DNA from: Methanomassiliicoccales archaeon
Lineage (GTDB): Archaea > Thermoplasmatota > Thermoplasmata > Methanomassiliicoccales > UBA472
Direction of reading: 5' to 3'
NCBI GenBank assembly: GCA_028679935.1
Contig: JAJRAL010000145.1
Location: 1-22,813 of the forward strand
Length of the DNA: 22,813 nucleotides
Below are positions 17,337-22,813 of this stretch, piece by piece; the first letter of the stretch is position 1; every line of letters begins with the position of its first letter. A program made the position numbers and the translations under genes. The notes under the pieces are model-generated. The model was not told the origin of the DNA. It worked only from the letters and a program-made list of their open reading frames with translations, and did not search any database.

Positions 17337-18726
17337 TGTGCTCGTGGTGGTGCTCCGGGTCCATCAGGTTCGCAAGGGCGTTGACGACTGCCTCGCTCAG
17401 CGCCGGATGGATGACCTGACTGCGGGCTATCGGTGTGAAGGTCTGGTCGCCACAGTTCATCAAGTAGACTAGCGGCTGGACGAGGATCGAGGCCTGCGGG
17501 CCGCAGACGGTCGCGCCGAGGATCCTCAGCGTCTCCGGGTCGATTATCACCTTGACGAAGCTGTCCTCGTCGGCCATGGCGAAGCCTTTGGCGCAGCTGC
17601 TGTAGAGCGCGAACCCGATGAAGTAGCGCCGGCCCCTGGCCTTGGCGTCCGCCTCAGTCATCCCGACCGCCCCGACCTCGGGATAGGTGAAGACGGCGTG
17701 CGGGACGGCGTGCTCGTCGAACTTGACCTTGACCTTGCCGTAGGCGTTGAACCACGCTATGTCGGACCCATAGTTCGCGGTGTGCCGGAACATGTTCCTG
17801 CCGATTATGTCGCCGAACGCCCAGATGCCCGGCGCCGAGGTCTCGAGGTACTCGTTGACCACGATATAGTTGTGCTCGTCGGTCTTCACGCCCGTCGCGG
17901 CGACGTCAAGGAGATCGGCGTTGCTCCTCACGCCCGTGGTCACGAGTATCTCGTCGGCGGCGATCTCGATCATCTCGCCGGACTCTCGGTCCCTGCAGAC
18001 CAATGTCTTGCCGCCTCCATCCCTCCTCACCTGGACGACCTCCTTGTTGGTCTCGACGCGCAGGTACTCTCTCATCTTGTCCGCCACGAGGTCACTGACC
18101 TCCGGCTCCTCGCGGGGCAGCAGAACCTTATTGCGCCCGATGATCGCGACCTGGACGCCCATGCCTGAGAAGAAGTGGCCGAATTCGCAGGCCTTGTACC
18201 CTCCGCCTAGTATCGCCAGCCTTGTGGGCAGCTTCTCGAAATCGAAGACGGTTTCGGACGACAGGTATCCAGCCTCTTCAAGGCCAGAGATGTTCGGCAC
18301 TGCGGTGCGGACGCCGGCCGCTATCATGATCTTCTGGCCCCTGATCTTCTCTTCGCCAGCTTGCATCGTCTTCGGACCAATGAACTTGGACCTGATGTTG
18401 TACAAGGCCACGCCCTCGTCCGACCTGACACCCTCCTCCATCTGATGCCGGTCATGGAGCACGAGCTCCCACATCCTCCTGCGAATCAGCTCGAAATCGA
18501 TCGACTCGACCTTGGCGGTGACGCCGATCGCCCTGCCATGCTCGATCTCCCGGATCAACGTGGCCGGTTCGATGATTATCTTGCTCGGGATGCATCCCCT
18601 GTTTAGGCAGGTGCCTCCGAGAGGGCCATCCTCGACGACCGCGACGCTGAGGCCCTGGCTCCGCGCCTTCGCGGCGACGTTCATGCCCGCCCCCGATCCG
18701 ATCACAATGAGGTCATAGTCCTTCAT
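17329..18726 (-). CDS. Dihydrolipoamide-dehydrogenase-like flavoprotein disulfide reductase
   Basis: A 465-residue pyridine nucleotide-disulfide oxidoreductase. The FAD motif IGSGAGMNVAAKA is at 9-21, and the redox disulfide is C40/C45 in GGTCLNRGCIPSK. An NAD(P)-binding glycine motif LGGGYKACEFG lies mid-protein. The second FAD motif has IWAFGDIIGR. The C-terminal dimerisation domain carries the active-site His-Glu pair in HPALSE, where HPTLSE is usual. The tail ends in a short His-rich stretch (EHHHEH). Without nearby 2-oxoacid dehydrogenase or glycine-cleavage genes, the substrate (lipoamide, another disulfide or a metal) stays open. An in-frame GTG at 18735 is an alternative start; a TATA-like ATTAATC lies near 18763-18769. 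It converges on the PHP gene with no gap. Confidence 0.88.
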   Translation of the reverse strand: MKDYDLIVIGSGAGMNVAAKARSQGLSVAVVEDGPLGGTCLNRGCIPSKIIIEPATLIREIEHGRAIGVTAKVESIDFELIRRRMWELVLHDRHQMEEGVRSDEGVALYNIRSKFIGPKTMQAGEEKIRGQKIMIAAGVRTAVPNISGLEEAGYLSSETVFDFEKLPTRLAILGGGYKACEFGHFFSGMGVQVAIIGRNKVLLPREEPEVSDLVADKMREYLRVETNKEVVQVRRDGGGKTLVCRDRESGEMIEIAADEILVTTGVRSNADLLDVAATGVKTDEHNYIVVNEYLETSAPGIWAFGDIIGRNMFRHTANYGSDIAWFNAYGKVKVKFDEHAVPHAVFTYPEVGAVGMTEADAKARGRRYFIGFALYSSCAKGFAMADEDSFVKVIIDPETLRILGATVCGPQASILVQPLVYLMNCGDQTFTPIARSQVIHPALSEAVVNALANLMDPEHHHEHTG

Positions 18727-18786
18727 CTGGAACACTCGGACGGTGACTACCGACCGCCTCGGATTAATCGTTTCCGATGCACCGGT

Positions 18787-19113
18787 TCAGACGAAATCGA
18801 TGCTATTGTTGCCAGCACCCCTGGCGAGGTTCTTCGATAGAAGCCCGGCCTCCATCCATCCGGCGTTCATGATCGCGGCGGGCACGAGACACGTCGCGCT
18901 CATGTGCGAGGTCTTCACCGCTTCCCAGACCTTGCTCTGCGACTTGTCCGTGAGGTCGGTGATGCTCAACGGGTTCACCATCTCCACGAATTCCCTGACG
19001 TGGTCACATTCTGTTACGGCCTTGATGGAATAGTTGCCATCGGGTAGCGCGCTCACTTCGATGATGTGAACCTTGCCGCAGACCCTCATGTTCACCTTCA
19101 CGCTAGAGGACAT
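18787..19113 (-). CDS. Small DUF6951-like conserved protein with three cysteines
   Basis: A 108-residue protein. Conserved-looking cysteines are C12 in RVCGKV, C36 in TECDHV and C75 in ATCLVPAAI. The order, a strand-rich N-terminal half with CG, a central C, then a helix with CLVP and AGL near the end, matches what I remember of DUF6951, a small family common in methanogens with no known function. The cysteines could bind a metal or cluster. The frame is open to 19224, which would add 37 polar residues. ATG 19113 is preferred because GAATATACG (19136-19144) is centred 27 nt upstream, as for the leaderless genes nearby. It is divergent from amt. Confidence 0.7.
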   Translation of the reverse strand: MSSSVKVNMRVCGKVHIIEVSALPDGNYSIKAVTECDHVREFVEMVNPLSITDLTDKSQSKVWEAVKTSHMSATCLVPAAIMNAGWMEAGLLSKNLARGAGNNSIDFV

Positions 19114-19395
19114 CCGTTTCCCAACCTCGTAGCTCGAATATACGCTTTTGCGCGCTTCGTTTCGCTTCTGCAAATCCTCGGGGGTCGCGCATAGGGATCG
19201 AATCTGAGTACCTTGAGGACTCATCTATTCCAAACGTACATATGTCTAGCCTATTCCACGTGCCTAGTCATTTGCGTACATAGTAAACATATTTGTAGAC
19301 CTTTGTCTATGCCATGCCCGAAATGCACGACATATGTGCAGTTTAAGTGTGCGTCACCGTGACATGACCTGGACAACACAACTCGACCTGTCCTC
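19114..19395. promoter_or_regulatory. AT-rich regulatory region between the DUF6951-like gene and amt
   Basis: This 282-nt region is visibly richer in A/T from 19225 to 19350. It contains CTATTCCA twice (19225-19232, 19251-19258), CGTACATA twice (19235-19242, 19275-19282) and ACATATGT twice (19238-19245, 19330-19337). On the plus strand GTTTAAG near 19341-19347 may be the amt TATA element, giving a leader of about 25 nt before GTG 19396. No GGAA-N6-TTCC site of the NrpR type was seen. Control of amt-glnK by nitrogen is expected from gene function, but the factor is unknown. Confidence 0.5.
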
Positions 19396-20655
19396 GTGGC
19401 GGACATCAAGGATGGTGAAGAATTGGCTTTGATCGACTCGGGAGACACGGCTTGGGTGCTGATCTCGACGGCCCTGGTGTTCATCATGACGCCGGCGGTC
19501 GGGTTCTTCTACGGCGGCATGCTCCGCAAACAGAACGTGCTCAGCATCCTCGGCCAGAGCATAATCATGATCGGGATGGTGACCCTCATCTGGGTGACCG
19601 TCGGGTTCAGCCTAGCATTCGGATCGTTCGGAACACCGTTGATCGGCAACTTCGACTGGTTCATGCTCAAGGGAATCGGGGCAGCGCCGATAGACACGTA
19701 CGCGGCAACGATCCCCGGCATCCTGTACATGATGTTCCAGGGAATGTTCGCGATCATCACCGTGGCGCTCATCATCGGGGGCCTCGCGGAAAGGATGAGG
19801 CTGAAGGCCCTTGTGATATTCCTGTTCATCTGGACGTTCCTGGTATACATCCCGGTGGCTCACTGGGTGTGGGGCGGCGGTTGGCTCGCACAGATCGGCG
19901 CGCTGGACTTCGCCGGAGGGACGGTCGTGCACATCACGGCGGGCATCTCCGTGCTGGCGGCCGTGCTGGTGCTCGGCAAGAGAATCTCCCTCACCAACGG
20001 GACGCCTGAGACGCCGCACAACATACCGTTCGTCGTTCTTGGCGGCGCACTGCTCTGGATTGGCTGGTTCGGGTTCAACGGCGGTAGCGCCCTGACCTCG
20101 GGCGCCATCGCGGCCAACGCCTTCGTGGTTACGCAGGTGTCGGCGGCGACGGCCGCGATCGTTTGGGGCCTGATCAACTATCTTCACTTGGGCAGGGCCG
20201 GCGTCCTCGGCATGATATCCGGCGGAATCGCCGGGCTCGTGGCGATCACGCCAGCGGCCGGCTATGTCGACGTCTCCGGGGCGATCGCGATCGGCATTGG
20301 CGCCGGGGTGTTCTGCTACGGCGGCATCCTCCTGCGCAGGCGCATGAGGTTCGACGACGCGCTCGACGTGTTCGGTGTGCACGGCATCGGAGGCACATGG
20401 GGTGCGATCGCAACTGGCGTCTTCGCGACCTCGGCGGTCAATCCCGCGGTCGTCCACGAAGGCCTGGCATATGGCGGCGGTTTCACCCTGCTCGGCTCCC
20501 AACTGGTTGCCGTGGCGGCGGTGTGGGCGTTCGCCTTCAGCATCACGTACGTAGTGATGAGAGTGCTGAGGAAGGTGATGGTGATCCGCATGACGAAGGA
20601 GGAGGAGCGCATCGGTGCTGACATCATCCAGCACGGGGAGAGCGCCTATTCGTGA
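19396..20655 (+). CDS. amt: Ammonium transporter Amt
   Basis: A 419-residue Amt/Rh channel with eleven predicted membrane helices, moving ammonium/ammonia across the cytoplasmic membrane. Diagnostic residues are the twin pore histidines: H179 in DFAGGTVVH and H329 in VFGVHGIGGTWG. The conserved VGFFYGGMLRKQN lies in helix 1, FQGMFA (115-120) contributes the Phe gate, and AERMRLKA precedes helix 5. The cytosolic C-terminal tail (VLRKVMVIRMTKEEE to the end) is the region that GlnK usually engages. The start is GTG 19396; the nearby ATG at 19364 is out of frame. No Shine-Dalgarno site is obvious. It is followed after 11 nt by glnK, the classical pair. Confidence 0.96.
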   Translation: MADIKDGEELALIDSGDTAWVLISTALVFIMTPAVGFFYGGMLRKQNVLSILGQSIIMIGMVTLIWVTVGFSLAFGSFGTPLIGNFDWFMLKGIGAAPIDTYAATIPGILYMMFQGMFAIITVALIIGGLAERMRLKALVIFLFIWTFLVYIPVAHWVWGGGWLAQIGALDFAGGTVVHITAGISVLAAVLVLGKRISLTNGTPETPHNIPFVVLGGALLWIGWFGFNGGSALTSGAIAANAFVVTQVSAATAAIVWGLINYLHLGRAGVLGMISGGIAGLVAITPAAGYVDVSGAIAIGIGAGVFCYGGILLRRRMRFDDALDVFGVHGIGGTWGAIATGVFATSAVNPAVVHEGLAYGGGFTLLGSQLVAVAAVWAFAFSITYVVMRVLRKVMVIRMTKEEERIGADIIQHGESAYS

Positions 20656-20666
20656 GGTGAACAGAA

Positions 20667-20996
20667 ATGATCAAAGTGGAAGCCATAATCCGGCCGGAGA
20701 AGCTAGGGGCGGTGAAGACCGCGCTGACCGCGATAGGGGTGAACGGCCTGACCACATACATGGTCCTCGGCCGCGGGGAACAGGGCGGCCTGGAATTCAC
20801 CCACCGCGCGGGCAAATACAAGGTAGACCTCCTCGAGAAGATGAAGCTCGAGGTGGTCGTCTCGGACGCCAAGGCGGACATGGTCGTCAATGCGATCATG
20901 GATTCCGCTCGCACCGGCGAGGTCGGCGACGGCAAGATCTTCCTCACCCGCATCGAGAAGGCAATAAAGGTAAGGACGGGCGAGGCCGCGGAGTAG
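20667..20996 (+). CDS. glnK: PII nitrogen-regulatory protein GlnK
   Basis: A 109-residue PII protein that senses ATP/ADP and 2-oxoglutarate and blocks Amt when nitrogen is ample. The T-loop region (about 37-55) holds Y51 at the position modified in enteric bacteria. GRGEQGG is at 35-41, and the B-loop signature is TGEVGDGKIF. LTRIEKAIKVRTGE closes the nucleotide site. A clear GAGGTGA (20654-20660) ends 6 nt before the ATG and overlaps the amt stop, so the two genes form an operon. I saw no uridylyltransferase gene, as is usual in archaea. Confidence 0.96.
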   Translation: MIKVEAIIRPEKLGAVKTALTAIGVNGLTTYMVLGRGEQGGLEFTHRAGKYKVDLLEKMKLEVVVSDAKADMVVNAIMDSARTGEVGDGKIFLTRIEKAIKVRTGEAAE

Positions 20997-21024
20997 ATTA
21001 CCTCCTTTCAAAACCCCTTCCCAT

Positions 21025-21034
21025 ATTCTATTTT
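21025..21034 (+). terminator. T-rich 3' end signal after glnK
   Basis: ATTCTATTTT lies 29 nt after the glnK stop, in the gap before a convergent gene. Archaeal RNA polymerase often stops at such T-rich stretches; there is no stem. Weak on its own. Confidence 0.3.
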
Positions 21035-21048
21035 GCAGTAGGTCGGAA

Positions 21049-21246
21049 TCACGGGGGCCGGCGGACCTCTTTTGAGAACTCGCTCGCTTGGAGCGCCCTG
21101 AGCTCGCTCTCGACGACCTTCCAGCCACACGTCTGGCAGGTCTCCCTTCCGGTGGTTATCACTTCGTTGCACACGGGGCAGCGACCTGCGATGGGAACAC
21201 AGTTGCATCCTGGCTTATCTGGAAGGTTGTCGAGCATGTTCCGCAT
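21049..21246 (-). CDS. Small zinc-ribbon protein
   Basis: A 65-residue protein with CPVC and CQTCG pairs separated by about 12 residues, forming a rubredoxin-like zinc ribbon (RCPVCNEVITTGRETCQTCG). Two more cysteines lie upstream in GCNC. The C-terminal 25 residues are helical and charged. I do not recognise a named family. ATG 21246 fits a leaderless start, since AGCATTAAGT (21271-21280 on the minus strand) is centred about 29 nt upstream; ATG 21237 is possible. It is convergent with glnK. Short zinc ribbons often act in nucleic-acid binding or protein docking, so no function is assigned. Confidence 0.72.
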   Translation of the reverse strand: MRNMLDNLPDKPGCNCVPIAGRCPVCNEVITTGRETCQTCGWKVVESELRALQASEFSKEVRRPP

Positions 21247-21340
21247 GTTGTCACCGACCCACGATTACGGACTTAATGCTTCCTCCCAATCCTTCAGGAG
21301 CAAAGCAGCTCGGGAATCAGATGCAGGATCCGCGGCGATG

Positions 21341-21505
21341 TCACCTGGTCCGAGGCCTCGGCGCCTTGCATTTCCAGCACGATTCGTTCTTCCTGACGTT
21401 CACCGCCTCGCACTCGCACTTCCACGTTCCCTTGAAGTCGTAGGTGTCGCAGACGGCGCACTTCGATGGCGCCTTCCCTCCTGATGCTCTCTCGTCCTTG
21501 GGCAT
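21341..21505 (-). CDS. Tiny zinc-finger protein resembling a RanBP2-type finger
   Basis: A 54-residue protein. After a Lys-rich start it has CAVC, then TWKCECEAVNVRKN followed by CWKCKAPRP. The W-x-C-x-C, central Asn, C-x2-C pattern with a trailing Pro is that of RanBP2-like zinc fingers, though the first cysteine spacing is tighter than usual. In eukaryotes these bind RNA or ubiquitin; the archaeal role is unknown. ATG 21505 is chosen because TTTGAATATCC (21526-21536 on the minus strand) is centred 26 nt upstream; an open frame to 21550 exists. Other frames over this stretch lack the cysteine pattern. Confidence 0.65.
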   Translation of the reverse strand: MPKDERASGGKAPSKCAVCDTYDFKGTWKCECEAVNVRKNESCWKCKAPRPRTR

Positions 21506-21599
21506 CGTGATTCCTACGGAAGAGGGGATATTCAAACAAGAGGCCCACACGACGGTCGGCCGTCGAACCGAAGGCGAACAAGCTTGGTCAAAATGAAAG

Positions 21600-21674
21600 C
21601 GCGCGAGCGGGGATTCGAACCCCGGACCTGCAGCTTAGGAGGCTGCTGCCATATCCAGTCTAGGCCACTCGCGC
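21600..21674 (-). tRNA. tRNA-Arg (anticodon CCT)
   Basis: The cloverleaf is complete. The acceptor stem is GCGCGAG with CTCGCGC, the D arm has GCC/GGC, and the anticodon stem GCAGC/GCTGC encloses loop CTCCTAA, giving anticodon CCT. The T arm is CGGGG-TTCGAAT-CCCCG. The discriminator is G at 21600 and no CCA follows in the DNA. It has no intron. It reads AGG codons. It lies 34 nt after the end of the FKBP gene on the same strand, and a TATA box at the usual distance is not obvious, so it may be part of a longer transcript. Confidence 0.96.
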
Positions 21675-21708
21675 GTGGTGGATACGTATCGGGAAAAAGG
21701 GCATGAAC

Positions 21709-22491
21709 CTATTGGGAGGGAAGCTCCTCTTCTGCGAGCTCTGCCTTCTTCTCTTCCTTGGCCTCTTCCTTCAGCTCCTCCTTCTTCTCCTCTTCCTTCT
21801 TGAGGTACTCCTCGACGAACCTGATGGTCTTGACGCCGAGGGCTTCGCGCAGGTCGGCCACAATCTTGTACTTGGCCAGGAGCCACTTCTGATCGTACTT
21901 GCAGACGTCCGGCAGGACGATGCTCACTACCTCTCCGTCCACCGTCGGGATGAACCCGTCGGCGCTGCCGTAGTCCATTTGGATCAGGGCAAGGATCTTC
22001 TCGCTCAGGTCCACGAGCTTGCAGGTGATCACGAACTTGTACTTCAGGCTCTTTCCAGCGAAGCGGCGATTGAAGTCGACCCTGACTACTCGCGGAGTGA
22101 TCCCGATGACCGTCCCGACGCGGTTCTTGATGTTGACCTCCATCCCGATCTTCGGCTCGATGTCCTGCTTGAGGAAGTCCCTCACTGGGAGCTGCTCGAC
22201 CAGCTTCGGGTCCCTCGGGCCCGCTGCCTTCTCGGGTGGGATGACGATCTCCCTCTCCTCGCCGACGAACGAGTTCATAATCGCCTCGTCCAAGCCCTCG
22301 AAGAGCCTGCCGGAGCCGACGAGCAACGGAATCGGACCGTAGGTCACGTTCTCGGTGAGCAGCCCGCCATCCTTCGCCACGCTCTCGATGGAGGTGTCGA
22401 AGAGCTCGTTGTTGTCGGCGGTCCACGCGCTGTACTCGAGGCGGATGATGTCCCCCTTGTTGATCTTGATGGTCTTTTCGATGTCAGCCAT
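21709..22491 (-). CDS. FKBP-type peptidyl-prolyl cis-trans isomerase (long archaeal form)
   Basis: A 260-residue FKBP-family foldase, the long archaeal type. The FKBP domain is split: GDIIRLEYSAWTADN and VGSGRLFEGLDEAI (58-71), then VGEEREIVIPPEKA. A flap/insertion domain (about 95-145) follows, and the last FKBP strand is KYKFVITCKLVDL (150-162). A further C-terminal domain ends in a highly charged Glu/Lys tail (EEEKKEELKEEAKEEKK) likely to form a coil. It would catalyse prolyl isomerisation and act as a chaperone in the cytosol; no signal peptide is present. ATG 22491 has GGTGA 5 nt upstream; an in-frame GTG at 22500 is less likely. Confidence 0.92.
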   Translation of the reverse strand: MADIEKTIKINKGDIIRLEYSAWTADNNELFDTSIESVAKDGGLLTENVTYGPIPLLVGSGRLFEGLDEAIMNSFVGEEREIVIPPEKAAGPRDPKLVEQLPVRDFLKQDIEPKIGMEVNIKNRVGTVIGITPRVVRVDFNRRFAGKSLKYKFVITCKLVDLSEKILALIQMDYGSADGFIPTVDGEVVSIVLPDVCKYDQKWLLAKYKIVADLREALGVKTIRFVEEYLKKEEEKKEELKEEAKEEKKAELAEEELPSQ

Positions 22492-22570
22492 TAGCTTCAC
22501 CAGTGAGCATTGATTGGACGGGGTTCGTCATTTGTTCGCCGCTCTTATATCTTTTGGTCCCCCGGCCGGG
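22492..22570 (-). promoter_or_regulatory. Promoter of the FKBP gene
   Basis: On the minus strand AAGATATAAG (22544-22553) is a TATA-like box about 57 nt before ATG 22491. It predicts a leader of about 30 nt carrying GGTGA before the ATG. The same box read on the plus strand lies about 27 nt before a short ATG frame at 22575 that I do not accept as a gene. Confidence 0.5.
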
Positions 22571-22723
22571 TCAAATGGCCGTGAGTGAGTCCACGGTCAT
22601 AGTGTCCAGGATTTTGATGAGCAAGATGAACGCCTTCAGCCCGCTCTTGATATCGAGCAGGTCGACCGCGCCTAGCGCTTCCCAGCGACCGTCTGGCCGG
22701 AAAACGATAAATCCCCGAACCAC
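22571..22723 (-). CDS. Possible small unrecognised ORF or gene remnant next to tRNA-Thr
   Basis: A 50-codon minus-strand frame opens with GTG at 22723, directly after an in-frame TAA, and ends with TGA at 22573-22571. Its product includes PDGRWEALGAVDLLDIKSG and a hydrophobic LKAFILLIKIL segment. The composition looks like protein, and third codon positions are mostly G or C, as in real genes here. Against it, there is no RBS, no ATG near the start, and the tRNA-Thr promoter lies inside it. It may be the 3' remnant of a longer gene cut off at the tRNA. I do not recognise it. Confidence 0.3.
   Translation of the reverse strand: MVRGFIVFRPDGRWEALGAVDLLDIKSGLKAFILLIKILDTMTVDSLTAI
22704..22713 (+). 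promoter_or_regulatory. tRNA-Thr TATA box
   Basis: ACGATAAATC is centred about 30 nt before the first base of tRNA-Thr, the standard archaeal distance. Confidence 0.55.
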
Positions 22724-22738
22724 TTACAAGGCGGAGAG

Positions 22739-22813
22739 GCCACCATAGCTTAGGGGTAGAGCGGCTGACTTGTAATCAGCAGGTCGGGAGTTCAAATCTC
22801 CCTGGTGGCTCCA
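22739..22813 (+). tRNA. tRNA-Thr (anticodon TGT), with CCA encoded
   Basis: The acceptor stem GCCACCA pairs with TGGTGGC. The D arm GCTTAGGGGTAGAGC, the anticodon stem GCTGA/TCAGC with loop CTTGTAA (anticodon TGT), and the T arm GGGAG-TTCAAAT-CTCCC are intact. The discriminator is T at 22810, followed by CCA at 22811-22813, the last bases of the window. It reads ACA and probably other ACN codons. No intron. Confidence 0.96.

Noticed and set aside
19612..20634. 340-codon minus-strand frame opposite amt
   Set aside because: It is the complement of a certain transporter gene; rich in His/Arg/Asp, as expected for an antisense shadow.
20615..21484. 289-codon plus-strand frame running through glnK and the zinc-finger genes
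   Set aside because: It covers glnK in another frame and is antisense to two cysteine-patterned ORFs; Gly/Arg-rich, with no family match.
21681..21690. GATACGTATC palindrome before tRNA-Arg
   Set aside because: Only 10 nt and too close to the tRNA 5' end to be its TATA box; no second copy was seen.
22503..22748. Plus-strand frame (internal ATG 22575) with a TATA box 27 nt upstream
   Set aside because: The product is Ser/Arg/Pro-rich and runs into tRNA-Thr. The TATA box is better explained by the FKBP gene, and the opposite strand looks more coding-like.

Overview
The window reads as archaeal, with about 60% GC over most of its length. The evidence is the gene set: an archaeal-type riboflavin operon with a pentameric-type RibC and a CTP/ATP-type RibL, ABCE1/RLI, the bifunctional PGI/PMI, archaeal FtsZ, a KFSKS-class MetRS with an EMAP-like tail, and a Roadblock/LC7 protein. 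Many genes also have an AT-rich TATA-like box about 25-31 nt before a start codon that lacks a Shine-Dalgarno site, which points to leaderless transcripts. GC content and family makeup, including a DUF6951-like protein seen mainly in methanogens, suggest a Thermoplasmatota/Methanomassiliicoccales-like euryarchaeon. That placement is inference, not proven.

Layout. 1-1860 is a lower-GC stretch holding the 5' end of an unidentified gene, a DUF4386-type membrane protein and a divergent zinc-free MDR oxidoreductase. It looks compositionally foreign. 2069-5269 carries PGI/PMI, divergent from a tight ribB-ribL-ribC-ribH operon that makes riboflavin and FAD. 5318-8544 holds an alanine-type aminotransferase and a divergent multidomain zinc-ribbon/PUA/PP-loop/ferredoxin protein. 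8620-11579 holds ftsZ, an all-helical protein of unknown function upstream of it, and a divergent Roadblock/LC7 gene. 11583-17328 holds a PHP phosphoesterase coupled to metG, then divergent ABCE1 and a second PHP protein. 17329-19113 holds a dihydrolipoamide-dehydrogenase-like flavoenzyme and the DUF6951-like protein. 19396-20996 is the ammonium pair amt-glnK. 21049-22813 holds two small zinc-finger proteins, tRNA-Arg(CCT), an FKBP-type prolyl isomerase, a possible small unrecognised ORF, and tRNA-Thr(TGT) at the right edge.

Most of the window is core housekeeping (cofactor synthesis, translation, cell division, nitrogen uptake) and no mobile element or CRISPR array is visible. The points most worth a second look are the PUA/PP-loop/Fe-S protein, which looks more like an RNA-thiolation enzyme than a PAPS reductase; the ftsZ, helical-protein and Roadblock neighbourhood; the degenerate second tRNA-binding-like tail on MetRS; inverted repeats overlapping stop codons at convergent gene ends; and the repeat-rich AT island upstream of amt.
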